Source of the DNA: an uncultured Candidatus Saccharibacteria bacterium
GTDB taxonomy: Bacteria > Patescibacteriota > Saccharimonadia > Saccharimonadales > Saccharimonadaceae
DNA: 28,300 nucleotides
Direction: 5' to 3'
NCBI GenBank assembly: GCA_937974295.1
Contig: CALBWN010000012.1
Coordinates: forward strand, 1 to 28,300
Both the position numbers and the translations under genes were made by a program. Positions 14,287 to 21,907 of this stretch are shown piece by piece (position 1 is the first letter of the stretch; each line of letters begins with the position of its first letter). The notes beneath the pieces are model-generated. The model did no database searches and was not told where the DNA came from. It saw nothing but the letters and a program-made list of their open reading frames with translations.

Positions 14287-16959
14287 GTGGTCAAAAATAA
14301 TTTATCACATCGAGTTAGCGTCTACTCCAATCTTGCAGCCAAGCGCCGCACCAAAAAAGACGCCGAAGCCCGCCGCAAAGCGGAATACTTGGCGAGCCTA
14401 CCCAAGCAGCCCCTCAAGCGGCTACTCTATCGGATGCATCCACGCCGGGTGGCACAATTTTTATTTAGCAAGCGTGGAGCTTTTGCCATCCTCAAGGTGA
14501 TTGGTGGGTTTTTCCTTGTACTGGCCCTCATTATTGCTGGGCTCTTCACCTACTATCGTAAAGACCTCGATGCAATTCGCCCAGGCGAGATCGACAAGCG
14601 CGTCCAGACCACCGTTACCAAATACCTCGACCGCAGCGGCCAACTCCTCTGGGAAGACAAAGGTAACGGCGATTACAAGCTGGTGGTTGACGGCAACCAG
14701 ATTAGCGACTACGTGAAGAAAGCGACAATCGCTGTGGAGGACCGCGATTTTTACAACCACCACGGTATCAGTCTGGCTGGTATTTCTCGCGCATTCTTGA
14801 GTAACTCGCAGGGTAATGCTGTGCAGGGTGGCTCGACGCTCACACAACAGCTCGTTAAGCAAGCCTTTTTTGAGAAAAGTGAGATCGAAAAACGCGGCCT
14901 CGATGGTGTACCACGTAAGATTAAGGAGGTGATTCTCTCGATTGAAGTTGAGCGTATGTACAACAAAGATCAAATCCTTAACCTCTACCTCAACGAAGCA
15001 TCGTATGGTGGCCGCCGCAATGGTGTTGAATCGGCCGCACGCACCTACTTCCAGAAGCCAGCCAAGGATCTCACTCTAGCCGAATCGGCCCTACTGGCTG
15101 GTATTCCGAATAGCCCAGGACTCTACGACCCGTATTATGTGCCAGGCAATAGTGCTCTCATTGCACGCCAGCACAAGGTGCTTGATAGTATGGTTGAGAT
15201 GAATTACATTACTAAAGAGCAGGCCAACGAAGCAAAGCAAGTTGCCATTCTTGACACTGTGAGACCAAAGGCTGAGCAGTATGCCGACATAAAAGCGCCG
15301 CACTTCGTCCTGATGGTACGCGACCAGCTCGAAAAAGAGCTGGGCAAATCGACCGTTGGCAAAGGCGGCCTCACTGTCACGACTACGCTTGACTCTACAC
15401 TCCAAGGCAAGCTTGAGACTCGTATGCAAAGTATGTTTAATGGCAAGCTTACTAATTCTCACTGTGGTAATACTAACTGTGCGACCTATGCTGGCTTTAC
15501 CAATGGCGCAGCTGCTATTGAGGATAATAAAACAGGTCAAGTGGTAGCGCTAGTTGGGAGTCGAGACTTTAACTATGACGTCTTTGGTCAAAACAATGCC
15601 GCTACCGCCTTTATCCAGCCTGGCTCATCCATCAAGCCACTGGTCTATGCCCAGCTCTTCCAAAACAAGGGTAATGGCAGGACTAACTACGGGAGTGGTT
15701 CTGTCCTCTCCGATTCAAAGATCAGCTTTGGCAGTTGGACGCCGCAAAACGCCGATGGCAAGTTCCAAAACAACATTAATCTCCGCCAAGCCCTTGCTCG
15801 CTCACGCAACATCCCCGCCATCAAAGCTATGCAAGAAAATGAGCGCAATAGGCGTGGCAGCACCTGGCAGACTATTCGCGAGATGGGAGACAGCGCCTAC
15901 TGTACCCAAGGTGCAGATGCTCAAGCTGGTCTATCAAGTGCCATCGGGAGCTGTGGAACGCGCCTCGTCGACCACGTCAACGCTATTGCGTCTTTGGCGC
16001 GGATGGGTACCTACACCCCGCAATCAACAGTTCTCAAAGTAACCAACAGCACTGGCCAAGTCCTCAAGCAATACACCGCCTCAACCAAGCAGGTAATCGA
16101 CCAACAAGCTGCCTACATCGTTAATGACATCCTCGGCGACTCGAGTGCTCGAGCCAACCTTGGTGGCGGGCAAGACTACATGCCGCAAATGAATCGCCTC
16201 AAGGCGAAGACCGCTGTCAAGACTGGTACATCAAACTCTGAGATCAATGGCAAGGTGGTAGCAAAGGATATTTGGACAGTCGGCTATACACCAGCATTAT
16301 CGATGGCTGTTTGGCTGGGCAACTCCGATACGTCACCGCTCCGCAACGGTAACTCGCTCATCCCCGCCATGCTGCTCGACTACACCATGGCCGATGCTAC
16401 GCAATATTACGTTAGTCAACACAAAGCATCATACAGCGACTGGTTCTCTGCACCAAGCGGTATCCAGCGGATCAACAACGAGATCTATCCATCGTATTAC
16501 AACAAAAACTCTAACCGCAGCAGCAACACAATGTCATTCGATCGAGTGTCTAAGAAAAAGGCTACAAACTGCACGCCAGAGTCGGCTCGTGTGGATATCC
16601 CTGTTACCCGGTCAAAAGACTCGTCGGGCAAAGAAACCGTCTCAGCCCAAGATGGCTATGACGCCACCAGCAATGACGACACCCATCGCTGCACCGACTC
16701 CAAACCAAGTGTCTCCGTCGCCGTAAGCTCTAGTGGGCAATCGGCGACGGTATACTACCGCCAGGGCAGCCACCCACTCCAGTCATTAGAAGTAAAGGTG
16801 GGTGACCAATTCGTTGGCACGCGCCACGTCAGTAGCGATGGCGACACCAATGTCTCTATCCCCTCCTCTGCTGGCAAAAACTTCACAGTGACTGCCACAT
16901 TGACAGACAGTGTATACTACAGCGACAAAAATACCGCTCATGGCCAGCGAACAAGCTAG
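14287..16959 (+). CDS. Class A penicillin-binding protein (transglycosylase/transpeptidase)
   Basis: This 890-residue bifunctional enzyme polymerises and cross-links peptidoglycan. A basic cytoplasmic N-terminus and one membrane segment (67-90) lead into a GT51 glycosyltransferase with catalytic Glu in VEDRDFYNHHG (E151) and GGSTLTQQ (181-188). The transpeptidase domain has S447-x-x-K450, SRN (506-508) and KTGT (645-648). The last ~160 residues are Ser/Thr-rich and end in an Ig-like beta domain, perhaps for wall contact. The GTG start is supported by AGAGGAA at 9 bases and a clear promoter. It is transcribed alone, with a terminator after it. All catalytic residues are present, so it should be active. 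Confidence 0.95.
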   Translation: MVKNNLSHRVSVYSNLAAKRRTKKDAEARRKAEYLASLPKQPLKRLLYRMHPRRVAQFLFSKRGAFAILKVIGGFFLVLALIIAGLFTYYRKDLDAIRPGEIDKRVQTTVTKYLDRSGQLLWEDKGNGDYKLVVDGNQISDYVKKATIAVEDRDFYNHHGISLAGISRAFLSNSQGNAVQGGSTLTQQLVKQAFFEKSEIEKRGLDGVPRKIKEVILSIEVERMYNKDQILNLYLNEASYGGRRNGVESAARTYFQKPAKDLTLAESALLAGIPNSPGLYDPYYVPGNSALIARQHKVLDSMVEMNYITKEQANEAKQVAILDTVRPKAEQYADIKAPHFVLMVRDQLEKELGKSTVGKGGLTVTTTLDSTLQGKLETRMQSMFNGKLTNSHCGNTNCATYAGFTNGAAAIEDNKTGQVVALVGSRDFNYDVFGQNNAATAFIQPGSSIKPLVYAQLFQNKGNGRTNYGSGSVLSDSKISFGSWTPQNADGKFQNNINLRQALARSRNIPAIKAMQENERNRRGSTWQTIREMGDSAYCTQGADAQAGLSSAIGSCGTRLVDHVNAIASLARMGTYTPQSTVLKVTNSTGQVLKQYTASTKQVIDQQAAYIVNDILGDSSARANLGGGQDYMPQMNRLKAKTAVKTGTSNSEINGKVVAKDIWTVGYTPALSMAVWLGNSDTSPLRNGNSLIPAMLLDYTMADATQYYVSQHKASYSDWFSAPSGIQRINNEIYPSYYNKNSNRSSNTMSFDRVSKKKATNCTPESARVDIPVTRSKDSSGKETVSAQDGYDATSNDDTHRCTDSKPSVSVAVSSSGQSATVYYRQGSHPLQSLEVKVGDQFVGTRHVSSDGDTNVSIPSSAGKNFTVTATLTDSVYYSDKNTAHGQRTS

Positions 16960-16985
16960 TGTGTTTGTAGAGAACAATGAAATAC

Positions 16986-17012
16986 CCTGCGACTGTATGT
17001 GCAGGATTTTTT
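16986..17012 (+). terminator. Intrinsic terminator after the PBP gene
   Basis: A GC-rich 5-bp stem CCTGC/GCAGG (16986-16990, 17001-17005) with a 10-base loop is followed by ATTTTTTA. Confidence 0.7.
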
Positions 17013-17338
17013 ATAGTGGAGTTTAAATATAGGATTATATATCTACTCCAAGCTTGTTATTTATCCCCTAGAAGTAGCCTACACCCTTCGAATAAGATAT
17101 CGGGGGATTAGGCATCTCCATAATGGGAATATCAAGAAATTTAGGGCTTACGATTAAAAATAGAATACATCTGCTTTGGAGTCGATCATCGCGATTCTAG
17201 CTCATCCAAGATACGTCCTTAGCCTATTATCTCTCACAGCATGCCTTCGCGCAATCAGCTTACACTCCGCACTTCATCGCATTTTCTCCAGCTTCACCGG
17301 ACATAATTGGGGATCACGATCATACAGAGACGTTATGA
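17013..17338. other. Intergenic stretch between convergent genes
   Basis: I see no supported gene here. A frame from 17176 runs into the antisense of the downstream gene and has no start signals. An inverted repeat GATCATA/TATGATC (17318-17324, 17334-17340) overlaps the stop codon of the minus-strand gene; it has no T tract and is at best a weak end signal. Confidence 0.5.
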
Positions 17339-18154
17339 TCATAAGGAAAGCAATAAAGGTTTCACCACCCTCACCAACTGCCGATGCAACTCCGGCGCTC
17401 CCGCCAGCCAGGTGAAGTTCTCGTGGGAGCGGTTCAGGGCGTCGTGGTAATCCATGGGGTTGCCAGCAATATCAGTATAGATGCCACCCGCTTCCTCAAT
17501 AATGATCTGCTGCGCGACGTTGTCCCAGATCTTGCTCGTTTGGTTGGCGCAAGCGCCATAGGCACCCCTCGCAACCATTGCTTGGTCGAAAACACTGTTG
17601 GAGGAGCGAAGATTACGGATCGAGAGGATGATGGCGCCGAGTAGCTCAGCCTCGTGCTTTGTCCGGGCTGGATCTTCAGGGTGGCCGTCAATACCATAGG
17701 CGACAAGACTATTGGCAAGGTCGGATTCGCGCGAGACATGGATCTTCTGGCCATTGCACCAGGCACCCGCACCCTTGGTCGCAATGTAGAGCTCGCCAAA
17801 GGCAGGCAGGGCAATGCCACCCGCCACTGGTGTGTCATGGTCGAGCAGCCCAAGCATAATGCCATACTGTGGTAGCCCCGCCGCGAAGTTACTTGTCCCA
17901 TCGATCGGGTCAACCACCCAGGTGTAGCGCGACCCGTTATCGGCGCAGCCCAGTTCCTCGTCGATAATATTATGATCAGGATATGTTGTGCGGATTGCGT
18001 CCGTCAGGAAATAGCCGATCTCCAGGTCGGTCTCTGTCAGGACTTGATTGCGATCTCCCGCTTTGACCGAATGAGAGAGATTGCCAAAGTTCGCGGCTGC
18101 AATCTTCGCGGCGGCGGTGAGGATGGTGGTGAGAAAGTCTCGATAGGTATGCAT
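17339..18154 (-). CDS. Inositol monophosphatase family protein (SuhB/CysQ-like)
   Basis: The 271-residue Mg-dependent sugar-phosphate phosphatase has the metal-site motifs of the family: DEE (65-67), VVDPIDGTSNFAAGLP (81-96) and IWDNVAQQIIIEEAGG near residue 215. The substrate could be inositol-1-P, fructose-1,6-bisphosphate, NADP or 3'-phosphoadenosine phosphate; the sequence alone does not decide. The ATG follows a GGGAAG site, and an extended -10 (TGCTATACT) lies 32 bases upstream. A palindrome TGGTAGTAATACCA lies in the leader. It is monocistronic and convergent with the PBP gene. Confidence 0.92.
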   Translation of the reverse strand: MHTYRDFLTTILTAAAKIAAANFGNLSHSVKAGDRNQVLTETDLEIGYFLTDAIRTTYPDHNIIDEELGCADNGSRYTWVVDPIDGTSNFAAGLPQYGIMLGLLDHDTPVAGGIALPAFGELYIATKGAGAWCNGQKIHVSRESDLANSLVAYGIDGHPEDPARTKHEAELLGAIILSIRNLRSSNSVFDQAMVARGAYGACANQTSKIWDNVAQQIIIEEAGGIYTDIAGNPMDYHDALNRSHENFTWLAGAPELHRQLVRVVKPLLLSL

Positions 18155-18186
18155 AGTCGCTTCCCTTTCATGGTATTACTACCATC

Positions 18187-18195
18187 AGTATAGCA
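18187..18195 (-). promoter_or_regulatory. Extended -10 promoter of the IMPase-family gene
   Basis: TGCTATACT on the minus strand, with a leader of about 25 bases. Confidence 0.6.
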
Positions 18196-18243
18196 CCCTG
18201 AGAATCACGTATCAAAAATCAAACAATATCTCTTTACTATCTG

Positions 18244-18267
18244 TTAGCTTCGCAACGACTAAGCTAA
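18244..18267. repeat. Inverted repeat TTAGCTT/AAGCTAA
   Basis: A perfect 7-bp inverted repeat with a 10-base loop lies between the end of the yacL-like gene and the IMPase promoter. It lacks a T tract, so its role as a terminator of the clpC operon is doubtful. Confidence 0.4.
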
Positions 18268-18364
18268 TCTTCGAGCCATGGTGCTCGCGCATGAATCGGA
18301 ACGGCTTCTGGCCTCGTCATGATACACTTATCTATGTACACCTTCAGCTAAGAAATATAAACTA

Positions 18365-19540
18365 CTAATCCGTCTGCTTTTTTACCAAATCAAGCAGCGC
18401 TGCTTCGTGGTCAACACGGCGACGTGATGGCGAGCGATTAGTTCGTTTCTTGGAGGTAGCTTGCGTGGCCGCTTGTGAGGTGCGGCTCGCTGTTGATTGC
18501 TTGGTATGCCTGGATTGAGGGGATGAAGCAGCCTGTGGAGATTTTGGAGCTGTAGCGGCTCGCGCGCGAGAGGTACGCTTGGCTAGCTGCTTTGGCTGCG
18601 GCTGCTCCACTGGTTTTGCTTTCTCATGTGTAGCTGATTGGGGCTGGCTTGGGGCTGGCTGCTCTTTTTTCTTATCTGCCTTCTCTACCGAGTTTTGAGC
18701 AGTGCGAGCTCGTGACGACTGGCGAGAACGCGAGGTCTTTGCTGGTTTGGGCTGAGTAGATAGTTGAGTAGCCGGCTCTTCTTGCGCTACTGTTTTTCCT
18801 GATGATGCTTCAGCTGAGCGCGCTTTGGCTGGCTGAGGTGCTGGCTTTTTGACGAGCTTGGCAAAAATCATCTTGCCTGCGGCGGTCTGAAGGTTGCGAA
18901 TAATCTCCACTTCACATGTGCGGCCCAGCTGACTACTGGCTTGCTCCACGACCACCATCGTGCCATCAGGCAAGTGCCCCACCGCCTGATGAGCGTCTTG
19001 CCCCTTTTGGAGGAGCGCCAGCGTCAGGTGCTCGCCAGGCAAATGCGCCATCCGGATGCTCTGCGCTAGCTCATTAATGTTGAGCACGCCAATCCCCTCC
19101 ACAGCGGCAACTTTGTTGAGATTATAATCAATCGTGAGCAGCCACGCGCCATGCTGCTTAGCTAGGCTCAGCAGCCGCTCGTCAACCCCTTCACGTGCTT
19201 TGCTACCATCCTGCAAGAGCTCTACCTCAACTTCATCCATCGCCTGCAGCTCCGTCACGACGTCGAGGCCATAACGGGCACGAGCTCGCTTGTCGCTGTC
19301 AGCGTGATCTGCCAAAAATTGCAGCTCGCCCACCACACTACGGGGGATCACCAGCGTGTCACCAATAAATCCTGTCTTGGCAACGGCCGTAATGCGACCA
19401 TCCATTAGCACCGACGTGTCGACTAACAGCGCCCGCCCTTTCGTTTTGAGTGTGTTACGCGGCAACCGAGCCAGAAGATAACTGACTTCGCCAAGGATAA
19501 TAAGTGTGATGATAAGCAACACAATAGTAGATAATTGCAT
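18365..19540 (-). CDS. YacL-like membrane-anchored PIN-TRAM protein
   Basis: The 391-residue protein has one membrane segment (5-24), then a PIN nuclease domain starting LLVDTSVLMDGR (D41, D47) with later acidic residues in VDERLLSLA and LTIDYNLNK. A TRAM domain follows (DGTMVVVE to AAGKMIFAKLV), as in Bacillus YacL. After it comes a ~155-residue low-complexity tail rich in Ala, Gln, Ser, Lys and Arg with several SRAR/SRxR clusters, likely disordered and nucleic-acid binding. Bacillus YacL has more membrane segments and no such tail. It follows radA by 13 bases with an AAAGGA site. The role of YacL is poorly known; RNase activity and a membrane-linked RNA/DNA role are inferences. Confidence 0.88.
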   Translation of the reverse strand: MQLSTIVLLIITLIILGEVSYLLARLPRNTLKTKGRALLVDTSVLMDGRITAVAKTGFIGDTLVIPRSVVGELQFLADHADSDKRARARYGLDVVTELQAMDEVEVELLQDGSKAREGVDERLLSLAKQHGAWLLTIDYNLNKVAAVEGIGVLNINELAQSIRMAHLPGEHLTLALLQKGQDAHQAVGHLPDGTMVVVEQASSQLGRTCEVEIIRNLQTAAGKMIFAKLVKKPAPQPAKARSAEASSGKTVAQEEPATQLSTQPKPAKTSRSRQSSRARTAQNSVEKADKKKEQPAPSQPQSATHEKAKPVEQPQPKQLAKRTSRARAATAPKSPQAASSPQSRHTKQSTASRTSQAATQATSKKRTNRSPSRRRVDHEAALLDLVKKQTD

Positions 19541-19553
19541 GTTGTTCCTTTTG

Positions 19554-20909
19554 TTATGTTTTTAGATAGGTAATGAGTGCACTGCGGATATCGCGCACGT
19601 CATGGATGAACGGTGTCTTGAGGCCAGAATGCGGGGCAATTGCTTTGGTGAAGCCGAGTTTTTGCGCCTCAGCAATGCGCCGCTCAGCCGCTTGGGCACT
19701 GCGCACTTCACCGCCAAGGCCCACTTCGCCAAACACCACAGCACCATCATCAAGGCGTCGGCCAGCGGCAGCACTAGCAATTGCCATGACGACGGCTAAG
19801 TCGGCCGCCCGATCAGCCAGTTTGAGCCCACCGACAACGTTGATGTAGATATCTTTATCGGATAATTGCAATTTGGTGCGCCGCTCGAGGACAGCGATCA
19901 AAAGGTTGAGTCGGTTGAGGTCAAATCCGCTGGCTGTCCTCTTAGGATACCCGAAATGGGTTGGATTGACAAGTGCTTGGATCTCGACAAGGATGGGGCG
20001 GTTGCCCTCAAGGGTAGCCAGCACTACTGAGCCATCAGCATTTTGGCGTTCGGCAAGCAGTGCAGCTGAGGGGTTCTCGACCACTGTCAGGCCATGCTCG
20101 CCCATGGCAAAAATCGCTGCTTCATTCGTGCTACCATAGCGATTCTTGATGGCTCGCACCACCTTAAAGCCGCCGTAGCGATCGCCCTCAAACTGCAGCA
20201 CCACATCCACGAGATGCTCAAGCACCTTAGGCCCGGCGATCGACCCTTCCTTCGTCACATGACCTACCAGCACCACCGCCGTCCCTGATTGCTTGGCCGC
20301 TTGAATGATAACGTTGCTGGCATTGGTAATCTGGCTCACGGTGCCTGGTGCACTGGTGATCTCAGCCAAGCTCAGTGTCTGAATCGAATCAACAATTACT
20401 AGCTGGTATTGGCTGGTACGGATGGTAGCCGCAATATCATCAGCACTCGTGCTCGCTGCAAACGACAATGCCTCGTGCTGGTCGGCACCCAGTCGAGTGG
20501 CCCGCAGGGCCACCTGCCCAGCCGACTCCTCACCACTGATATAGAGCACCGCTTGCTGCCGAGCAACTGCATGCGCGACCTGAAGTAAGAGAGTGCTCTT
20601 GCCCATGCCTGGTTGCCCCGCCAAGAGAAGCACACCACCAGGCAAAATACCACCACCTAGCACTACATCAAGGTCGGCAATGCCCGTTGCAAGCCGAGCT
20701 GCTGGCTCATCCTGGCTTGCAGCAGTGATTGGCCGCGGCTGTAGCAACGTACCTTGGCCAGCACTGCGTGCCACAGCAGATTTGCCCGCCGGAGCTGGCG
20801 CTTGCTCAACGAGGCTATTCCACTGACCACATTGCTCACACTTGCCCGTCCACTTTGGTGAGCGCGCACCACACTGCTGGCAGACAAACATCGTGCGAGC
20901 TCGTGCCAC
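19554..20909 (-). CDS. radA: DNA repair protein RadA (Sms)
   Basis: RadA is a hexameric RecA-like helicase that helps branch migration during recombination and natural transformation. The 451-residue product has the N-terminal C4 zinc finger (C10, C13, C24, C27), Walker A GQPGMGKST (98-106), the RadA-specific KNRYG motif (255-259; usually KNRFG) and the Lon-like C-terminal domain (VVGGLKLADRAADLAVVMAIASA). The GTG start overlaps the TAG stop of the upstream gene by one base, so translation is coupled. It lies in the CIRCE-controlled clpC operon. Confidence 0.95.
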   Translation of the reverse strand: MARARTMFVCQQCGARSPKWTGKCEQCGQWNSLVEQAPAPAGKSAVARSAGQGTLLQPRPITAASQDEPAARLATGIADLDVVLGGGILPGGVLLLAGQPGMGKSTLLLQVAHAVARQQAVLYISGEESAGQVALRATRLGADQHEALSFAASTSADDIAATIRTSQYQLVIVDSIQTLSLAEITSAPGTVSQITNASNVIIQAAKQSGTAVVLVGHVTKEGSIAGPKVLEHLVDVVLQFEGDRYGGFKVVRAIKNRYGSTNEAAIFAMGEHGLTVVENPSAALLAERQNADGSVVLATLEGNRPILVEIQALVNPTHFGYPKRTASGFDLNRLNLLIAVLERRTKLQLSDKDIYINVVGGLKLADRAADLAVVMAIASAAAGRRLDDGAVVFGEVGLGGEVRSAQAAERRIAEAQKLGFTKAIAPHSGLKTPFIHDVRDIRSALITYLKT

Positions 20910-21907
20910 TACACTTGCTCCTTAGGCTGCTCAATGCCATTAATGCTTTGGTTCAGCTCATTAGCGCGTACCGACAAGGCATTGAGTCGAGTGATCTTTG
21001 CATTATATATCTCAACGCGCTGATTAATTGCGAGCCGCTGCGCCTCAAGCGCTCGCTGGCGGGCCAAGAGCTTCTTGCGCGCTGCCTGGAATGATGCGTC
21101 ATCGCGAAAGCCACCATTTTGAGCTCTCGCATTAAATACCTTGATATCAGCCGACAGCTGCTCAGCCATTTCCTTATACTGTGCTTGGTCAGTGGGGAGC
21201 TGGATAGCTTCTTGGTTGATTGCCTTACTAAGCGCTTTGGCTTCTTGATCGACTTTGTCAAAGACAGCTTGGTAAGCATCACTGCGTGCGACAATCGCCG
21301 CACGGTTACGAAAATACCGACCATAGTGCTGCTCTAACTCGCTGTTGATTGTACCAATCTGCGTGCCAATGATAGAATGAAGCTCATTATTACGCTCGCC
21401 TGGCTCGGCCTGATCATAATACTTCACCATTGAGGTGATGACCGGATTGGTCTTGATCTTGGCGTACTCTGCTTCGATAAGCTGGTCGATCCGGTGTCGC
21501 TCACCTGGGCCAAGCCGCTCATATGCGGCATGTAATAACTCGTGCGCCGTCGTGACGGGCTCGGCATTGGTCAGTTCTTGGTTTTGCACATTGTAGACGT
21601 AAATCCGACGCAGGTGATAGCAGCCAAGGATAGCCGCTGTGCGCTCAGTCGATTTGCAACTCTTATTAAACTCAGCCTTGTCTTGCAATTGCGGCTGGCT
21701 TGCATAGAGCAGCTGCCGACCTTTGTCGGTCAGCTCAAGCTGGTCAATCACCGCTTGCATCGCACTATCGGGCTGATACCGGCTGGCTACCGCAGCATCG
21801 TAGAGCTCCGGGCCATAGGTGAGTCCGGCCCAGGCCATGCCACCGATCATCACCAGGCCAGCCAGTGTTGAGAGGAGGCGCTTAGGCCTTTTCGCTGCGT
21901 GCGTCAA
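20909..21907 (-). CDS. Membrane-anchored HExxH putative metallopeptidase
   Basis: The 332-residue protein begins basic (KRPKR), has one membrane segment (about 13-30), and carries TAHELLHAAYE with an H122-E-L-L-H126 zinc motif; a third ligand could be E145 or E147. Two cysteines (84, 96) precede the motif. Residues ~180-325 are highly charged and likely coiled coil. The start is TTG, overlapping the end of clpC by 26 bases, with GGGGAG at about 8 bases; there is no better start before the membrane segment. It sits between clpC and radA in the operon, so a role in envelope or stress proteolysis is inferred. I do not recognise the family; an inactive or structural protein is possible. Confidence 0.7.
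   Translation of the reverse strand: MTHAAKRPKRLLSTLAGLVMIGGMAWAGLTYGPELYDAAVASRYQPDSAMQAVIDQLELTDKGRQLLYASQPQLQDKAEFNKSCKSTERTAAILGCYHLRRIYVYNVQNQELTNAEPVTTAHELLHAAYERLGPGERHRIDQLIEAEYAKIKTNPVITSMVKYYDQAEPGERNNELHSIIGTQIGTINSELEQHYGRYFRNRAAIVARSDAYQAVFDKVDQEAKALSKAINQEAIQLPTDQAQYKEMAEQLSADIKVFNARAQNGGFRDDASFQAARKKLLARQRALEAQRLAINQRVEIYNAKITRLNALSVRANELNQSINGIEQPKEQV

Noticed and set aside
17176..17415. Open frame in the spacer after the PBP gene
   Set aside because: No start signals; its 3' part is antisense to the IMPase-family gene.
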